Shown: in pieces, positions 11,780 to 22,473 of the stretch
Layout of the letters: each line of letters opens with the position of its first letter
Position numbering within the stretch: position 1 is the stretch's first letter
Source of the DNA: Branchinecta lynchi
Lineage: Eukaryota > Arthropoda > Branchiopoda > Anostraca > Branchinectidae
Assembly: GCA_023053575.1 (NCBI GenBank)
Contig: JAKZAP010000014.1
Location: 19,122,938-19,186,937, forward strand
Direction of reading: 5' to 3'
DNA length: 64,000 nucleotides
Made by a program: the position numbers and the translations under genes
Notes under the pieces: model-generated
What the model was told of the DNA's origin: nothing
The model's input: only the letters and a program-made list of their open reading frames with translations
The model's database searches: none

Positions 11780-12124
11780 TACCCGATTAGCCCTTTTTTT
11801 CTTGTTTCGAAGTTTTTTTTCTTGCACATTCGTCTCGTTGTCAAAATCTCAGTGTGATTTTTCTACTATTGTCTTATTCTGTGCGAAATAAAAAGTAGCA
11901 ACATCATAATCGTTGCGTTAAGTTCCGCCGCAGAAGCAAACGCGAAAGTTTTCAGCACTAATTAATAGCATCGAGACGAACAGTGTTGACACAAATCGCA
12001 GAATTGTAACGTTTTAACGCAGAGACCAAGGTTAAGAGTGAACCGCAGTGCTCCGAAATTTCGGCAGAGCGTTAAAGTTTTCCAGTCGCCAGTCATACGA
12101 GGAGGACGTCCTACAACCGTGAAA

Positions 12125-12284
12125 TACACTGTAAAAAGATTCTCCGAGTAAGGATTAAAGTTAACTGCAGTATTTGTTACTGGGATTAATTTTATCTCTA
12201 CTGGGGTAAGATTAATAAGCTTATCTCAGTAGAGACAATATTAATCCCAGTAGCAAATGCTGCAAGATTTTCTTTGACAGTGTA
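12125..12284. mobile_element. Foldback element J, copy 2, beside RBKS exon b2
   Basis: Ends TACACTGTAAAAA and TTTGACAGTGTA, interior gtatttgttactgggattaa pairing with ttaatcccagtagcaaatgc. Opposite orientation to copy 1. 47 bp downstream of the exon b2 donor in gene direction. Confidence 0.85.
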
Positions 12285-12330
12285 CTGGATGAACCATCAC
12301 CCAAGAATGAGTTGGTTTGGAAAAACGCAC

Positions 12331-12625
12331 CCCCTTTCTTTGCAGCTGCTCTCATTGCGACACTCGTAGCATCTAGTGGCACTCCTAGCGCTACGACCAA
12401 AACTGTCGCTTTCTTAACTACCGGAATGACACTTTCTACTTCTTCTTCGGTCAGCTCAAGATTCGCACCAGGAATGCTTATCATGGCATTTGCGGCAGTT
12501 TCATTGACCATAACAACTGCTGTTCCTGTGGAAGTTTGGTGTGAACGGAATGCCGTTAGTGCCACACTTTGCTCTTGGAATACATTTATGTGAAGTTGAC
12601 TTAATGGGTCACTTGAGGGACCAAG
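12331..12625 (-). CDS. RBKS: Ribokinase central exon, version b2 (divergent duplicate)
   Basis: 295-nt stop-free exon (98 codons plus one base) after a ttgtctttctag acceptor, ending AAA GGG G|gtgcgt. It encodes LGPSSDPLSQ, TSTGTAVVMVNET, SIPGANLELTEEEV and ATVLVVALGVPLDAT. It covers the same domain as b1 with the same entry phase (0) and exit phase (1), so either version splices in frame between exons a and c, while including both would shift the frame. Compared with b1 and the family, the QLE motif reads ALG: the ribose-contacting Glu is replaced by Gly. It could be an alternative exon for a variant enzyme, or a duplicate that has lost function but not yet its frame. Other ribokinase exons were seen only once in the window. 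Confidence 0.8.
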
Positions 12626-12629
12626 CTAG

Positions 12630-13663
12630 AAAGACAATATTGTGAGATTTGGAACCAATCGTTAAAGTAGATATACTAGATAAGGAGAGCCCACTCGATT
12701 CAGGTGAGCTCTAAAAAGCAAAAAATAAAAAATGCTAGTTACAGTCATCTTGGCCACCATCTGAGCAGAGCCTAGAACTTAGTAAGTTGTTGCAAAAAAA
12801 AATTATTTCTTTGATATTTCGTATTTCTTAATGTTGTTTTATTTTGAGTGTTACGGATGATATGCACAAGGATTAGAAAATTTTAATGCAGGTATTGTTA
12901 ATGCTTTAACCTTTAACCTTTTCTTGTCTCGCCATTTTGGCGAAATAAAAGCAATTCATTCATTGTTTGTTTGTACAGCTGCTGCTTGGCTGATGCCTTC
13001 CCTTGATATACCGGATCACTCATTAAAAGGCTTTCAAATTATTGTGAATGCTTGGTGGTTCTAAACGCAATAGTCAACGGAAATTTTAATTCGCCCATGT
13101 TTCGGCCTTCTTGGCAATATTCGGCACATCTAATTTTAGAAAAAAGTCAGACTTTTAGGTACGGCCTTAAGATAATTTATTTATTATCACATTCACTTTT
13201 AGCTTGTCGCCATATAGAATAATGAACAAAAATGTCAGCTGACCAGCCCAGTAGCACCACCACGCTTGATTGGCCGTCAGCTTGGTCCGAAGGAGTATAT
13301 CTTTTGCATAAAAGTGGTGTACACCCAGCAACTAGAAGTGAGCGACACCTGTGATGCTAGCCTCTGAAAGATAGTGACAAACTGTCGAGGTTTTTTCCCG
13401 CTCTCATATTTTATCATTACTGAAACGGGGTTAGGCACTGTTTAGAGTCAAACTTGCTAGTAGGATCGAAAGGCTAGTACCTCCTTAGCAGGCTAAGGCT
13501 CCGCTCCGATATCGTAAACTGCGAGTAGTGAACTTTTTTCCTCGCTGAGGTAACTACTGTTGATGACTAACTCATCGCGCCGACGAATAACCGTCGTGAG
13601 CCCAGCAAAGAGCCAGAAGCGTCACGACAACAAACGATGATGATTGGCTTGCACAGGATTTTA
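12630..13663. other. RBKS intron; LINE-type tail at about 12890-12965
   Basis: 12900-12965 reads cttgtctcgccattttggcg, aaataaaagcaattcattca, a retroelement-like 3' end. The remainder shows no gene. Confidence 0.45.
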
Positions 13664-14196
13664 ATCAATACTCTTGATCACTATCTCTCCTAGCCGATGC
13701 AAAACCTCCGGCCTCTCCGGATAACTAGCGGAAGAAAGGCAGAAGCGGTGTCACAGCACAGCTGCTACGAAAGATCGCGGTGATTGATTGACAAAGGATT
13801 TGAGTCGTTGAGTTTGAGTCGTACAAACACGCTTACTCCTTCTTCCTGAGGATCATTGGCGTGTTTTGGACATGGTCATTAGGAGTATCTACTGACAAGT
13901 GGTGTTAGATTGTTCTTCAGAATAAATCAGCAAACTGACTGAACCTACTACCCGGCCATCAAATAGGACGACAGAAATAGAAGCAATACTCTATATGACC
14001 AAGTCCAAAATACGCCATCGATCCTCAGGATGACCGAGAAAACGTCTCACTAACGACTCAATCTCAACAACTCAAATCATGTGTCAACCAATCACGGCGA
14101 TCGTTGGGGACAGCTGTGGTGCCGCTTCCGGCTCTTCCGCTAGGTAAATGGCGATTTTGCATCGGCAAAGAGAGCTAGTCATCAAGAGTATTTGAA
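13664..14196. mobile_element. Foldback element I between RBKS exons b2 and b1
   Basis: Arms of about 230 bp: caatactcttgatcactatc and tgccgatgcaaaac style sequence at 13666-13710 pairs with gcatcggcaaagagagctag at 14158-14180; aggatcattggcgtgttttg (13850) pairs with aaaatacgccatcgatcctc (14005). Loop about 90 bp. Confidence 0.8.
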
Positions 14197-14299
14197 GCTT
14201 TTCTTGTCAGATAGGTAATTAGCTCCTTGTGAGAAAAATTTGATTGAATGACTTGTGATTTGTAGTTCACTACCGCTTAACGCCACACCCAAAACCAAC

Positions 14300-14591
14300 C
14301 TCCTAATTCGTTCGCGAGACGCATAGCTTCCAAGGTCGCATCCATATTGACTTCAAGTTGTGTCACGACAACTTTGGCCTTTCCAATCAGACCCTCTGAC
14401 CTTACGACGTCTTCTGGCGAAAGGTTGTCGTTAGCCCCGCCTACAATGACAATCGAGTTCTGGGCAGAGTCGTCAACTAGGATTTGCGCCAGTCCCGTGA
14501 AAGCTGAGTCATCTTTAGTCACGTGGTCTATGTTTACATGGGCGGCCCGAAAACCGGAGAGGTGCATTTCACTGAAGTTATCGTTTCCGAG
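14300..14591 (-). CDS. RBKS: Ribokinase central exon, version b1 (canonical)
   Basis: 292-nt exon (97 codons plus one base) after a tcttttcag acceptor, ending GGA G|gttggt. It encodes LGNDNFSEMH, a TGLAQILVDD strand, VIVGGANDNLSPEDV and KVVVTQLEVNMDAT. This is the ribokinase middle region containing the GAN motif and the QLE motif, whose Glu contacts ribose in the E. coli enzyme. Its final G plus TT of exon c forms Val, giving the family-like G-V-K-T. The exon is paralogous to 12331-12625 (26 of 66 residues identical over an ungapped stretch by my hand alignment), so only one of the two can serve in a given mRNA. This version keeps the expected catalytic-region residues. The donor gttggt is weaker than the consensus. 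Confidence 0.88.
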
Positions 14592-15074
14592 CTGAAAAGA
14601 TGTTCTTTAGCAGACAAGTAAATCCAGAGTTGGAACGCTTCACTTGCAGACACTGACCGAGTAAAAACCTTCTTGCAGAGTTTTGACGTTCAATAGTGTT
14701 ACTCTTTAAGGTTTCCGATCATCGCTTGTGAAGTTCGAGGGCATGCCGTAGCCTCTACATCAGTCTTTACTTGATATACTGACCTCGACCGAAAGTCCTA
14801 ATAACATCTTTCATCTATGCTACCAGGATCTCCTCCTTCGGCTCTCATGGCTCACCCAATTGCTCGGAGTTCCTTCGATGTTTGAAGGCATGTCATTCAG
14901 CCTCAAGTTTCCAGAATTGTCAATAATGCGTGCTTGTTAGTTCTCACTTTTGCTAACTGATCACCAATGCCGCTGATGTTCTCCTGGCTTGGAGTTCTTT
15001 GGCTTAGAATCGGTCAAGATCCATCTGGCCTACTTTTAACCAAACAATCCATTCCAAAGGCTTAGCCTAACCGA

Positions 15075-15172
15075 CGAAACGGCCCCATGGCGAAACGTTC
15101 CCACTTCCCAGCGAAGCTTCCCGGTGGTGAAACGTTCCCGTGACAAAATGTCCACATGGCAAAACGTCCCCA
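15075..15172. repeat. Short minisatellite, unit about 16 bp (ggcaaaacgttcccc type)
   Basis: Five to six degenerate units: ggcgaaacgttcccac, ggtgaaacgttcccgtg, acaaaatgtccacatgg and caaaacgtccccaag. The same unit in reverse complement makes up part of the 192-bp satellite at 16.6-17.2 kb. Confidence 0.75.
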
Positions 15173-15952
15173 AGATTTTTAAGTTTGTTGAAGTTTAACC
15201 GAAAAGGGCTGGGATAGGACAATCTAGTTACCTATCAGTAAAATTCGCTTGAAAACCCGCTGAAAATGCGTTACTTCAGTTGTTCCGATTTTCAAATTGT
15301 GGAGTTTCCGTGTGATTTATCGCTCTATGCGCTTGTATTTTTGTTGTATATCTTACGAGAAAGATTTATGATTGATTTTTTTTTTCAGGCACTAAGCAAT
15401 CTTCACCTATCTCACCAATGCCCACTGAAAAGCTGCGTTTGTGTTGAGATCAAAATTTACCGCGTCATAGTTGAATTGAGGAAGGTCGAAGATATTCCGA
15501 GTGTCATAAATAGAGTAGATGGTGGAAAATAAAAAAATCCTTCTGCAGAATCCAAATAATTCAGTGTATTCAGATTCAAGTATTCAAGTATTTATTTACG
15601 TACTAAAATTATATAACACTGGACAACTGGGTCTATTGGCCTAGAAGGAAAAGAATCTTGTAAGATAAATGACACAGAAATAAGTTGGCTTTTCAGTTAA
15701 ACTTTAAGGTGCATGACTGAGGAAAAACAACTTCAGAGTTTGTATTACAGATGTAGGAACATTCCTTATTGGCAGACAAGGGCGGACGTGGGACCAGTTA
15801 CTTCGAATATGCACATTCTCCCTTCAAATATATAGTATAATCCGCCATTCCCTGGGATCGTAACTGATCAGTAGTATGCCAGTTCTAGGTGGTTTAAAGC
15901 AACAAAAATCACCAGCTTTTTTTTTTTTTTTTTTTACCAATAATCTCTTTGG

Positions 15953-16412
15953 AGGAAACAAGCTGAGGCCTCACCTGACGTAAAAAAAGTCAAACAAGGA
16001 AAATGCAAAAATCAGCGTAGTGCCATTATGGTGGATAAAAATGGCATGGGAAGTTCAAGATCTTGTTCATTGAACCTTGTACCTATGTACCTCTTGTACC
16101 TTATTCCCATGCTCTGGTCATCAATTAATCCGCTTTGAAAGAATGCCGGGTCTGATGTAAATCATGCCCCCGTACCCCCCCCCCCCCGCTCCTTCCACAT
16201 TTTTTTTCGTTTTAACATATTTGACGGTACAAAACGGATAAGTCAGCAACATTTTATTAGAGCTAGATTTCAAAATATTGAGCTATATTTTGAAACAAGC
16301 TGAGGTCTTACCTGGCTTAAAAATAGTCAAACAAGGAGAATGCAAAAATCAGCGTAGTTCCATTATGGTGGATAAAAATGGCATGGGAAGTTCAACGTCT
16401 TGTTCTATTATA
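15953..16412 (+). repeat. Direct repeat of about 115 bp, spacing about 342 bp
   Basis: 15953-16075 and 16295-16412 share gaaacaagctgagg, aatgcaaaaatcagcgtag and ggtggataaaaatggcatgg. Between them lie a C run (16173-16187) and a minus-strand hammerhead-like end (16219-16275). Confidence 0.8.
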
Positions 16413-16445
16413 TTTCAAAATATATGTATATTTCAAATCAAAGGA

Positions 16446-17206
16446 TATTCGTAGTTATATTTCAAAATATAGCTCTAATAAATGTAGCTGACGCTTTGCA
16501 CCGTCAAATATGATTCGCAGTCAGCTTGGGCCGAAGGACTATCTATGTTTTATCATATTTTGTACACTGGTTCATTTTAGCCAGGGACGTTTGGCCATGG
16601 TGACGTTTAGCCACGGTGGACGTTTTGTCAAGGGGACCTTTGCACCGTCAAATACGATTCGCAGTCTGCTTAGGCCGAAGGACTATCTATGTTTTATCAT
16701 ATTTTGTACACTGGTTCATTTTAGCCAGGGACGTTTGGCCATAGTGACGTTTAGCCACGGTGGACGTTTTGTCAAGGGGACGTTGCGCCACGGGCACGTT
16801 TTGTCGCTCTAATAAATGTAGCTGACGCTTTGCACCGTCAAATACGATTCGCAGTCAGCTTAGGCCGAAGGACTATCTATGTTGTATCATATTTTGTACA
16901 CTGGTTCATTTTAGCCAGGGACGTTTGGCCATGGTGACGTTTAGCCACGGTGGACGTTTTGTCAAGGGGACGTTGCGCCACGGGCACGTTTTGTCGCTCT
17001 AATAAATGTAGCTGACGCTTTGCACCGTCAAATATGATTCGCAGTCAGCTTGGGCCGAAGGACTATCTATGTTTTATCATATTTTGTACACTGGTTCATT
17101 TTAGCCAGGGACGTTGGCCATGGTGACGTTTACCCACGGTGGACGTTTTGTCAAGGGGACGTTGCGCCACGGGCACGTTTTGTCATGGGGACGTTTTGCC
17201 GGCAAC
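16446..17206 (+). repeat. 192-bp satellite, about four units
   Basis: Full unit (16806-16997): gctctaataaatgtagctga, gattcgcagtcagcttagg, ggactatctatgttgtatc, then five runs of the 16-bp motif (gacgtttggccatggt, gacgtttagccacggt, gacgttttgtcaaggg and so on). The first half of the unit is the end of the hammerhead-like element; the second half is the minisatellite motif of 15075-15172 inverted. The first two units are shortened. Confidence 0.88.
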
Positions 17207-17209
17207 CCG

Positions 17210-18085
17210 TTCCAAAAATGCTGCGGCTAAAAACCCGAGGGCCTGCTCGCGAAGTCCTCACCTGATTCTGTAGTAACCTTTAAAGTTTAACTGAAAAGCC
17301 AATCTATTTTTATATCATTTAACAGGATACACTATATTATTTGGACCGTGTTAATTTTTTTAATTTTTTTTTTCACTATTTGCTCTAGTATGACGGTCAG
17401 AATATCTATGGCCGCCCTCACAACACAAAATTCTACTATGACGTGGAAAATATGAATCTAAACACAAATGCGGCTTTTCAGTGGCCAGTGATCAGCTTGC
17501 GTGTAGTAGCTCACTGCGTGAACACTTGTTTTTCATAAATCGTTTTTATCAAGCGTAAAACACGGGTGGAAGCGGACAGAAGTACCATAAATCCGACAGG
17601 GAAATTCCACTATTTAAAAATTGATAATTCGCGAGTTGCGGAGCAATGAAGTAACCCATTTTCATCGGGTCTTCAAGCCTCTTAAAGTGAATAAATGAGG
17701 GGTAACTAGACTGTCATGTCTCGGACTTTTTTGGTTAAAGTTTAAGTAAATTTTGTGCATATTTGACACTCTTTCTATATTTCTTTGTTCTTTTTCTTGC
17801 ACTTTTGTCCTAGGGCATTGCGTTATAAGATATCCACTGAAGCAGATCTGAAACCTGATACTCGTCCATTATTTTCGTTCTTAACACAGGCGCCAACACC
17901 AGTCCGCCTATTTTCGGTTTTCCTTTCACAATATTTTTCATGCCTTTCTACGTTTGGCCTCTCTGTTTAGCCAAATCTAATCTTCTTGGGAATCTTTTCA
18001 TAACCACGCTTCACTACTCTCGTCGTTTGTGACTGGCTTTATCGCAGTCTTTTCTAAACAGACAATAATCTAACCTTAAGATAGA
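17210..18085. other. RBKS intron, nothing recognised
   Basis: aagtttaactgaaaagcc at 17284 is the complement of ggcttttcagttaaactt at 15690, a loose long-range inverted pair. No gene seen. Confidence 0.45.
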
Positions 18086-18942
18086 AGTGGCGTTTTTGAT
18101 CGCCGTTCGCCTTTCAACGTTGCACTTTCGACGTTGGCCGTTCGTTGCTTGTAAACCGTTTTTGCTGTTGCAAAGCCTGGATTTGACATGACAAAAGGAA
18201 CCCATCGTTCCCCATAAATTTTTCTACTGGACAGCCTCGTGCGCCAACACACACCTAAATATTACATCAGACCAAGCTGACAATTCACAGTTGACAATTC
18301 ACACAAAAGATAACTAATTTAGTAATAAATAAGCTTAGTTAATTTTGCACACAGAATCAGAAATTTTAATTTGCCTACATCTCGTTTTGGCTTTAATGTT
18401 TTCCTTGGAGGTTTACTTCCAACAGAAAAGTCAAAGGCCAGGCAGGTTTTAAATGTTGTCAGGAATTAGCATTTCTGGTTGATATGGTCTTGGCTTTTTG
18501 GATTTGCCAAAAGCTGAAAATTAACCTACCAGACTGAGTTTACAGCCTATCACTAAAGTAAGTTGCTGAGAAGTAAATCCAATCTCAGCAAATACAAGTT
18601 CTGAATGTACTGGTATTAAGAGTCGGTCCTGTCATTTAGTACTTATTCTCTATTGTTTTCTCGAAATCCACTTACATTTTAGAGTGAAATTCCACTTTCG
18701 TTGCTCGGTGATTTTTTAATCTCCGCCATTTTCAATCGAACGGCGACAGCGCACGGCCAACTTCCTACCCTTCGCCGTTGCACGTTCGCCTGCGCTTTCG
18801 ATGAAAAAGGGAGGAGACGCCGGTCGCCGCTCGTCCAAAAACGCCTTATAAGACTCCACGCCGAAGCGCAGGCGATCAAAAACACCTAATAAGACCAACG
18901 GCGAACGAAAGTGAAAGGTGAACGGCGATCAAAAACGCCACT
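18086..18942. mobile_element. Foldback-end element Q, about 860 bp
   Basis: Ends agtggcgtttttgatcgccg and cggcgatcaaaaacgccact, 20-bp perfect inverted repeat followed by similar ttcgcctttca/aaaggtgaac. The right part repeats cgatcaaaaac and gccgttgcacgttcgcc. No coding frame. Confidence 0.85.
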
Positions 18943-19124
18943 AGAGACTTAGCTTTGTATGCGATCACAAAGTTGCGTGTCTCCTATGCACAACATGACT
19001 AATAAGCCAAATCAAAAACAGAATTCTGGTTTGCTTCGTTTCAGAAGACACGCAGTTCCATGTTATCATAAAATCGAATGAGCAAAGAGGGAAACGAGAG
19101 AGTGAAGGCTAGGGACTTGCTTAC

Positions 19125-19257
19125 CTTTCCAACCATTATGCATTCTGCTCCCAATTTTGCGGCTGCTATGCACTGATTGGCTCCCTTTCCACCGCAGCCA
19201 ATAACGAGCGATTTTCCACGGCGCGTTTCGCCCGGTTGAGGCAGACGGTCGACATAA
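19125..19257 (-). CDS. RBKS: Ribokinase exon a (N-terminal ribose-binding part)
   Basis: Ribokinase phosphorylates D-ribose to ribose-5-phosphate in the cytosol. This 133-nt exon starts after a ttgtctgtag acceptor and ends at a gtaag donor. It encodes YVDRLPQPGETRRGKS, then VIGCGGKGANQ and AAAKLGAECIMVGK. GGKGANQ is the PfkB/ribokinase signature whose Gly and Asn contact the sugar. It enters with one base of a split codon (probably Ser) and leaves in phase 0. The preceding exon, with the start codon and the VVVGS-type first strand, should lie at higher coordinates on the minus strand; I searched by eye and did not find it. The next exon downstream can be either 14300-14591 or 12331-12625; both begin in phase 0 with Leu-Gly, giving MVGK-LG as in the family. 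Confidence 0.9.
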
Positions 19258-19565
19258 CTACAGACAAAGATCGATTAATATCTACCCATTCGTTTCACTT
19301 TCGACCGATGTGCCAGTACGGGTGGGAGATTTAATTGGTAATAGCGAACCAAAAGCTAGTTACAATTATACTTTATGTTTATTATTTTATAAAAGTACAC
19401 ACTTTAACGAGAAGCTGATTATTGCTATCACGTTTGTATAGAGCGTGTTCCACCCTTCTAACAATAGCAACTATTGGTCAAATTCCTGTTCAGCGCTCCC
19501 AAGCGGACTAGTTTCTGTTAATCCCCCTATGCCTCACCATCAGCACTTGGATCAAACATGGTAGC

Positions 19566-20864
19566 TGGTAGAATAAGCTGCGTTCGTTGCACTCCGGGCT
19601 GTTTCTGGTGTTTAGTCACCAGTGTCCGGTTCTTCCCTTAAACGCGTTTTTTTTGGTTCACCTGTGAGTTGATGAAAACTGGTTAACTCCTCGCTGAAGC
19701 CGGGCTCACGAGCAGGTTCTGGTTAGTCCACACCGGTGAGATAAAATCGGACATTGGTTAGTTAAAAAAAACGGGTTATAAGACTGGTGAGAAGTCACCG
19801 GTGGATGCAAAAACGGCTTATAAGAACAAGACCAAAGGTGTCGATGGGATCCCAAAAATCTAATATTTGATTCAGGCAATCGGGTCTTGTCTTACCTCTA
19901 TAAGCCATATCCATTTTGACGATACTGACCTAGACTTCCTGCTTTACTTCTGCCAAGTTTCCGGTTTCGACCGAATTCTGAACGAACTACTAGTCCAGCA
20001 AAAAAAGAAAATTCAGAAACAAATCCAGCGTATCTCCTTATCCCTTTAAAAAACATCTAATCAACTTTGAATAAAAGTTAAATCCGGTTACAACCGGATT
20101 CCGCACTAATTATATGTCCCGGTAAAAATGAGTGTCACATACAAACTCAGCCTCTCTTCTTACTCTTAATCTGTCATCTAATCGAACTTTTGCTTTTAAC
20201 AAATTTTCCGATTTTGGCCGGATTGCGGGCGAACTAGTTGTTCGGTGAGAAAATGGTTTTCGCCATCGTGTTCAGCATGTTTTTTTTACCCCTAAATCGA
20301 ACATTTAATCGACTTCAAATGAAACTTTTACTTTTAACCGACTTTCAAGTTTTTGCCGGATTCCGGACGAACTACTAGTTCGACGAAACAAAGGTTTTCA
20401 CCATCATATTCAGCATGTCCTTTTACGCCTAAATCGACCATTTAATCAACTTCAAATAAAACTTTTACTTTTAACCAACTTTCCGGTTTCTGCCGGATTC
20501 CGGACGAAATACTTGTCCGGCGAGAAAATGGTTTTCACTATCGTTCTCAGAATGTCTTCTTACCCCATAATCGACTATCACATTAGCTGTTTAAAAATAT
20601 TTTTGTTTGTCCCTTAATTTGAACCCCCTCCCCAGAGAGCTACAGGGCCCATCTACGAACTCGACCTTACTTTTGACACAAAGAATCGTCACACCAAGTT
20701 TCATCAAAATATCTCATTCCCTTCGAGAGTTATCTTGCTCACAGACGGACGGACAGACGGACTACTTTTGCGATGTCACAGGTATCCCTCCACTTACGTT
20801 TTGGGATCCCAAAAACCGAAGACCACCGGTGAGAACTCCCGTGACAAAGAACGCAGCTATAGAC
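19566..20864. mobile_element. Element M carrying a GGGATCCC element
   Basis: Ends ctgcgttcgttgc (19578) and gacaaagaacgcag (20843-20856), plus paired accggtg/caccggt stretches. Interrupted from 19825 to 20815 by the GGGATCCC element D1. Confidence 0.65.
19825..20815 (+). mobile_element. GGGATCCC element D1 with internal minisatellite
   Basis: Left end acaagaccaaaggtgtcgat, gggatcccaaaa; right end cctccacttacgttttggga. Inside are about four units of approximately 120-160 bp, each with ggccggattc, cgaactac(t/a)tgtccgg, cgagaaaatgg and tcagcatgtc, followed by a gacggacggacagacgga run (20742-20760). Four more copies: 27191-28058, 41846-42926 (reverse), 55343-56352 (reverse), 58531-59730. Confidence 0.85.
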
Positions 20865-20976
20865 CCACAGGTAGTGAGTGGAAAATCTGTCATCTGTGTC
20901 CCAGGTAATGGAGGTTTTGCATATGTCTCAGCAGCAGAAAGTGAAAGTAACCCACTACCCTATGGATTCGACTTTT

Positions 20977-22044
20977 TATGGCACTTGCAGCTCTGCTCAA
21001 GTGCCATATACCGATCACTTTTCGGTCTGTCGGTCGGTCTGTCGGTCCACTCTTCTCGAGTTAGGGTACTTCCAGCAGTGCTAGGACGATGAAACTTGGC
21101 AGGCATATTAGAGACTCGACCAAACTAACTTGGAAATAGTCACTTGCTCGATCCGACCATCGTGGGGGGGGGGGGGAGGAGGAGGTGGCGGAATCCGAAA
21201 AATGGGGACATGCATAACTTTCAAACGAGTGATCGGATCTTAATGAAACTTGGTATCAGGAAAGACCTCGTGTCTCATGTCTCATTTCAAGTCGGGGCCA
21301 GGGGAGAACTGGAAATCCTGTGACACTCATAGAGTGAAGTGACCAGGATGAAACCTGGTGGGAAGTACAGTCACAAGCCCTAGGTGCATCAGTGACAGAA
21401 TCGCATCGGAACGGATTCGGGTACCGAGGGGGAGGGGGCTGTATGGGGGTGTCCGGAATTCCTGTGGTCGTGAGTTAAGGTACTTCCAGATGTGCTAGGA
21501 AGATTTGCTGGAGCATTAGAAACGTGACAACATTGGGTTAGACATCGTCACTTCTCCGATCCGACTATCCCTTAAAGAACTCATCTTCATCAAAAAATAC
21601 TTTTAAGCAAAATTTGCTTTTTCCCGATCGCCATGAGCACATGATCCTTTTCCCTCAAGGGTTTTGCTCAGAAATTAGATTTTACCCCCTTAAAGTGTGC
21701 ATCTTAACCGAAAATTGAAAAAAAAAAAAAAATTTGACCATTACTTCCATCCTCTGACCCAGCCTTGCAAATTTGGCGTATCTTAACCGAAAAGTAAAAA
21801 AAAAAATACTTTTGACCATCACTTTCATCATTTCCACCATTTTCCAGCTTGGGCGGCTTAAGCCTGAAGAGGACCCTTGCCAAGAAGGGCCAAAATATAG
21901 CTCTAATAAAATGTAGCTGACATATCCGTTTTACACCGTCAAATACACTTCCATCTGACTCTTGCAAGTATTTATTCAAACACTGTTTACAAGAAAGTTA
22001 AAAGAGTATTTATCTTGCAAGTGCCATATGCGCCTCCAGCTCTT
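20977..22044 (+). mobile_element. Element L, copy 1
   Basis: Starts tggcacttgcagctctgc and caagtgccatataccgatc; ends cttgcaagtgccatatgcgc, ctccagctcttg. Both ends carry AAGTGCCA hairpins. The second copy at 53931-54577 shares gggaagtacag, cacaagcccctagg-like sequence and cattgggttagacatcgtca. It splits element B at a TTA site. Confidence 0.75.
21840..21950 (+). repeat. Hammerhead-like element inside element L
   Basis: CTGAAGA at 21863-21869 with the same hairpin; the following GAAA is changed to AAAA. It interrupts element L between matching sequences, so it is the innermost insertion of the nest. Confidence 0.65.
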
Positions 22045-22473
22045 GTTACTATGTCTACACAAGTGTTGGTTATGAGGCAATGGGGGACTAACAGAAACTA
22101 GTCCGCTTGGAGCGCTGGACTGTAATAAGGCCAATTAGTTACTATTTTTGTTCCAACATCACGAAAAGTCGGTATGCTGACCGTTTCAACCTTCTCGAAA
22201 TAGTAACTAATAGTAACTATTTGCTTGCCATGCTCGGGAGCGTAGTAAGGGTGGTAACTACGGATCTCTGTAACGTGATTGGCTGGATTACCCCATGGAG
22301 TGATATTTTACCAAAGATTTAAAAATGAGTTCCATCATTGACGGCAAGAAGCCGAAAGTTGTGACGTCATATGTAGTAACTACGGTAAGTAGGGTGGAAC
22401 ACTCTCTTTATGTTTATTATTTTATAACGTTCACACTTTAACGAGAAGCTGATAATGGCTATCACGTTTGTAC

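Larger units (their letters stand above)
19476..22136. mobile_element. Foldback element B, copy 2, expanded by two insertions
   Basis: Left arm 19476-19565 (caaattcctgttcagcgct, aagcggactagtttctgtta), middle 20865-20976 (gtcatctgtgtcccaggtaa, tcagcagcagaaagtgaaag), right arm 22045-22136 (actatgtctacacaagtg, acagaaactagtccgcttgg). Compared with the intact copy at 2650-3113, the gaps hold elements M+D and L. Confidence 0.85.
19441..22404. mobile_element. Foldback element C, copy 1, split by a nest of other elements
   Basis: Left end gagcgtgttccacccttcta (19441-19475) and the rest (22137-22404, ending ggtaagtagggtggaacact) are separated by 2.66 kb of inserted elements. Intact relatives: 22474-22776, 22781-23085, 24532-24820; reversed: 33943-34190, 62431-62654. 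Ends are inverted GTGTTCCACCC/GGGTGGAACAC. Confidence 0.85.

Noticed and set aside
20607..21092. 161-codon frame as a protein
   Set aside because: It runs through the ends of elements D1, M, B and L, so it is a chance frame over several repeats.
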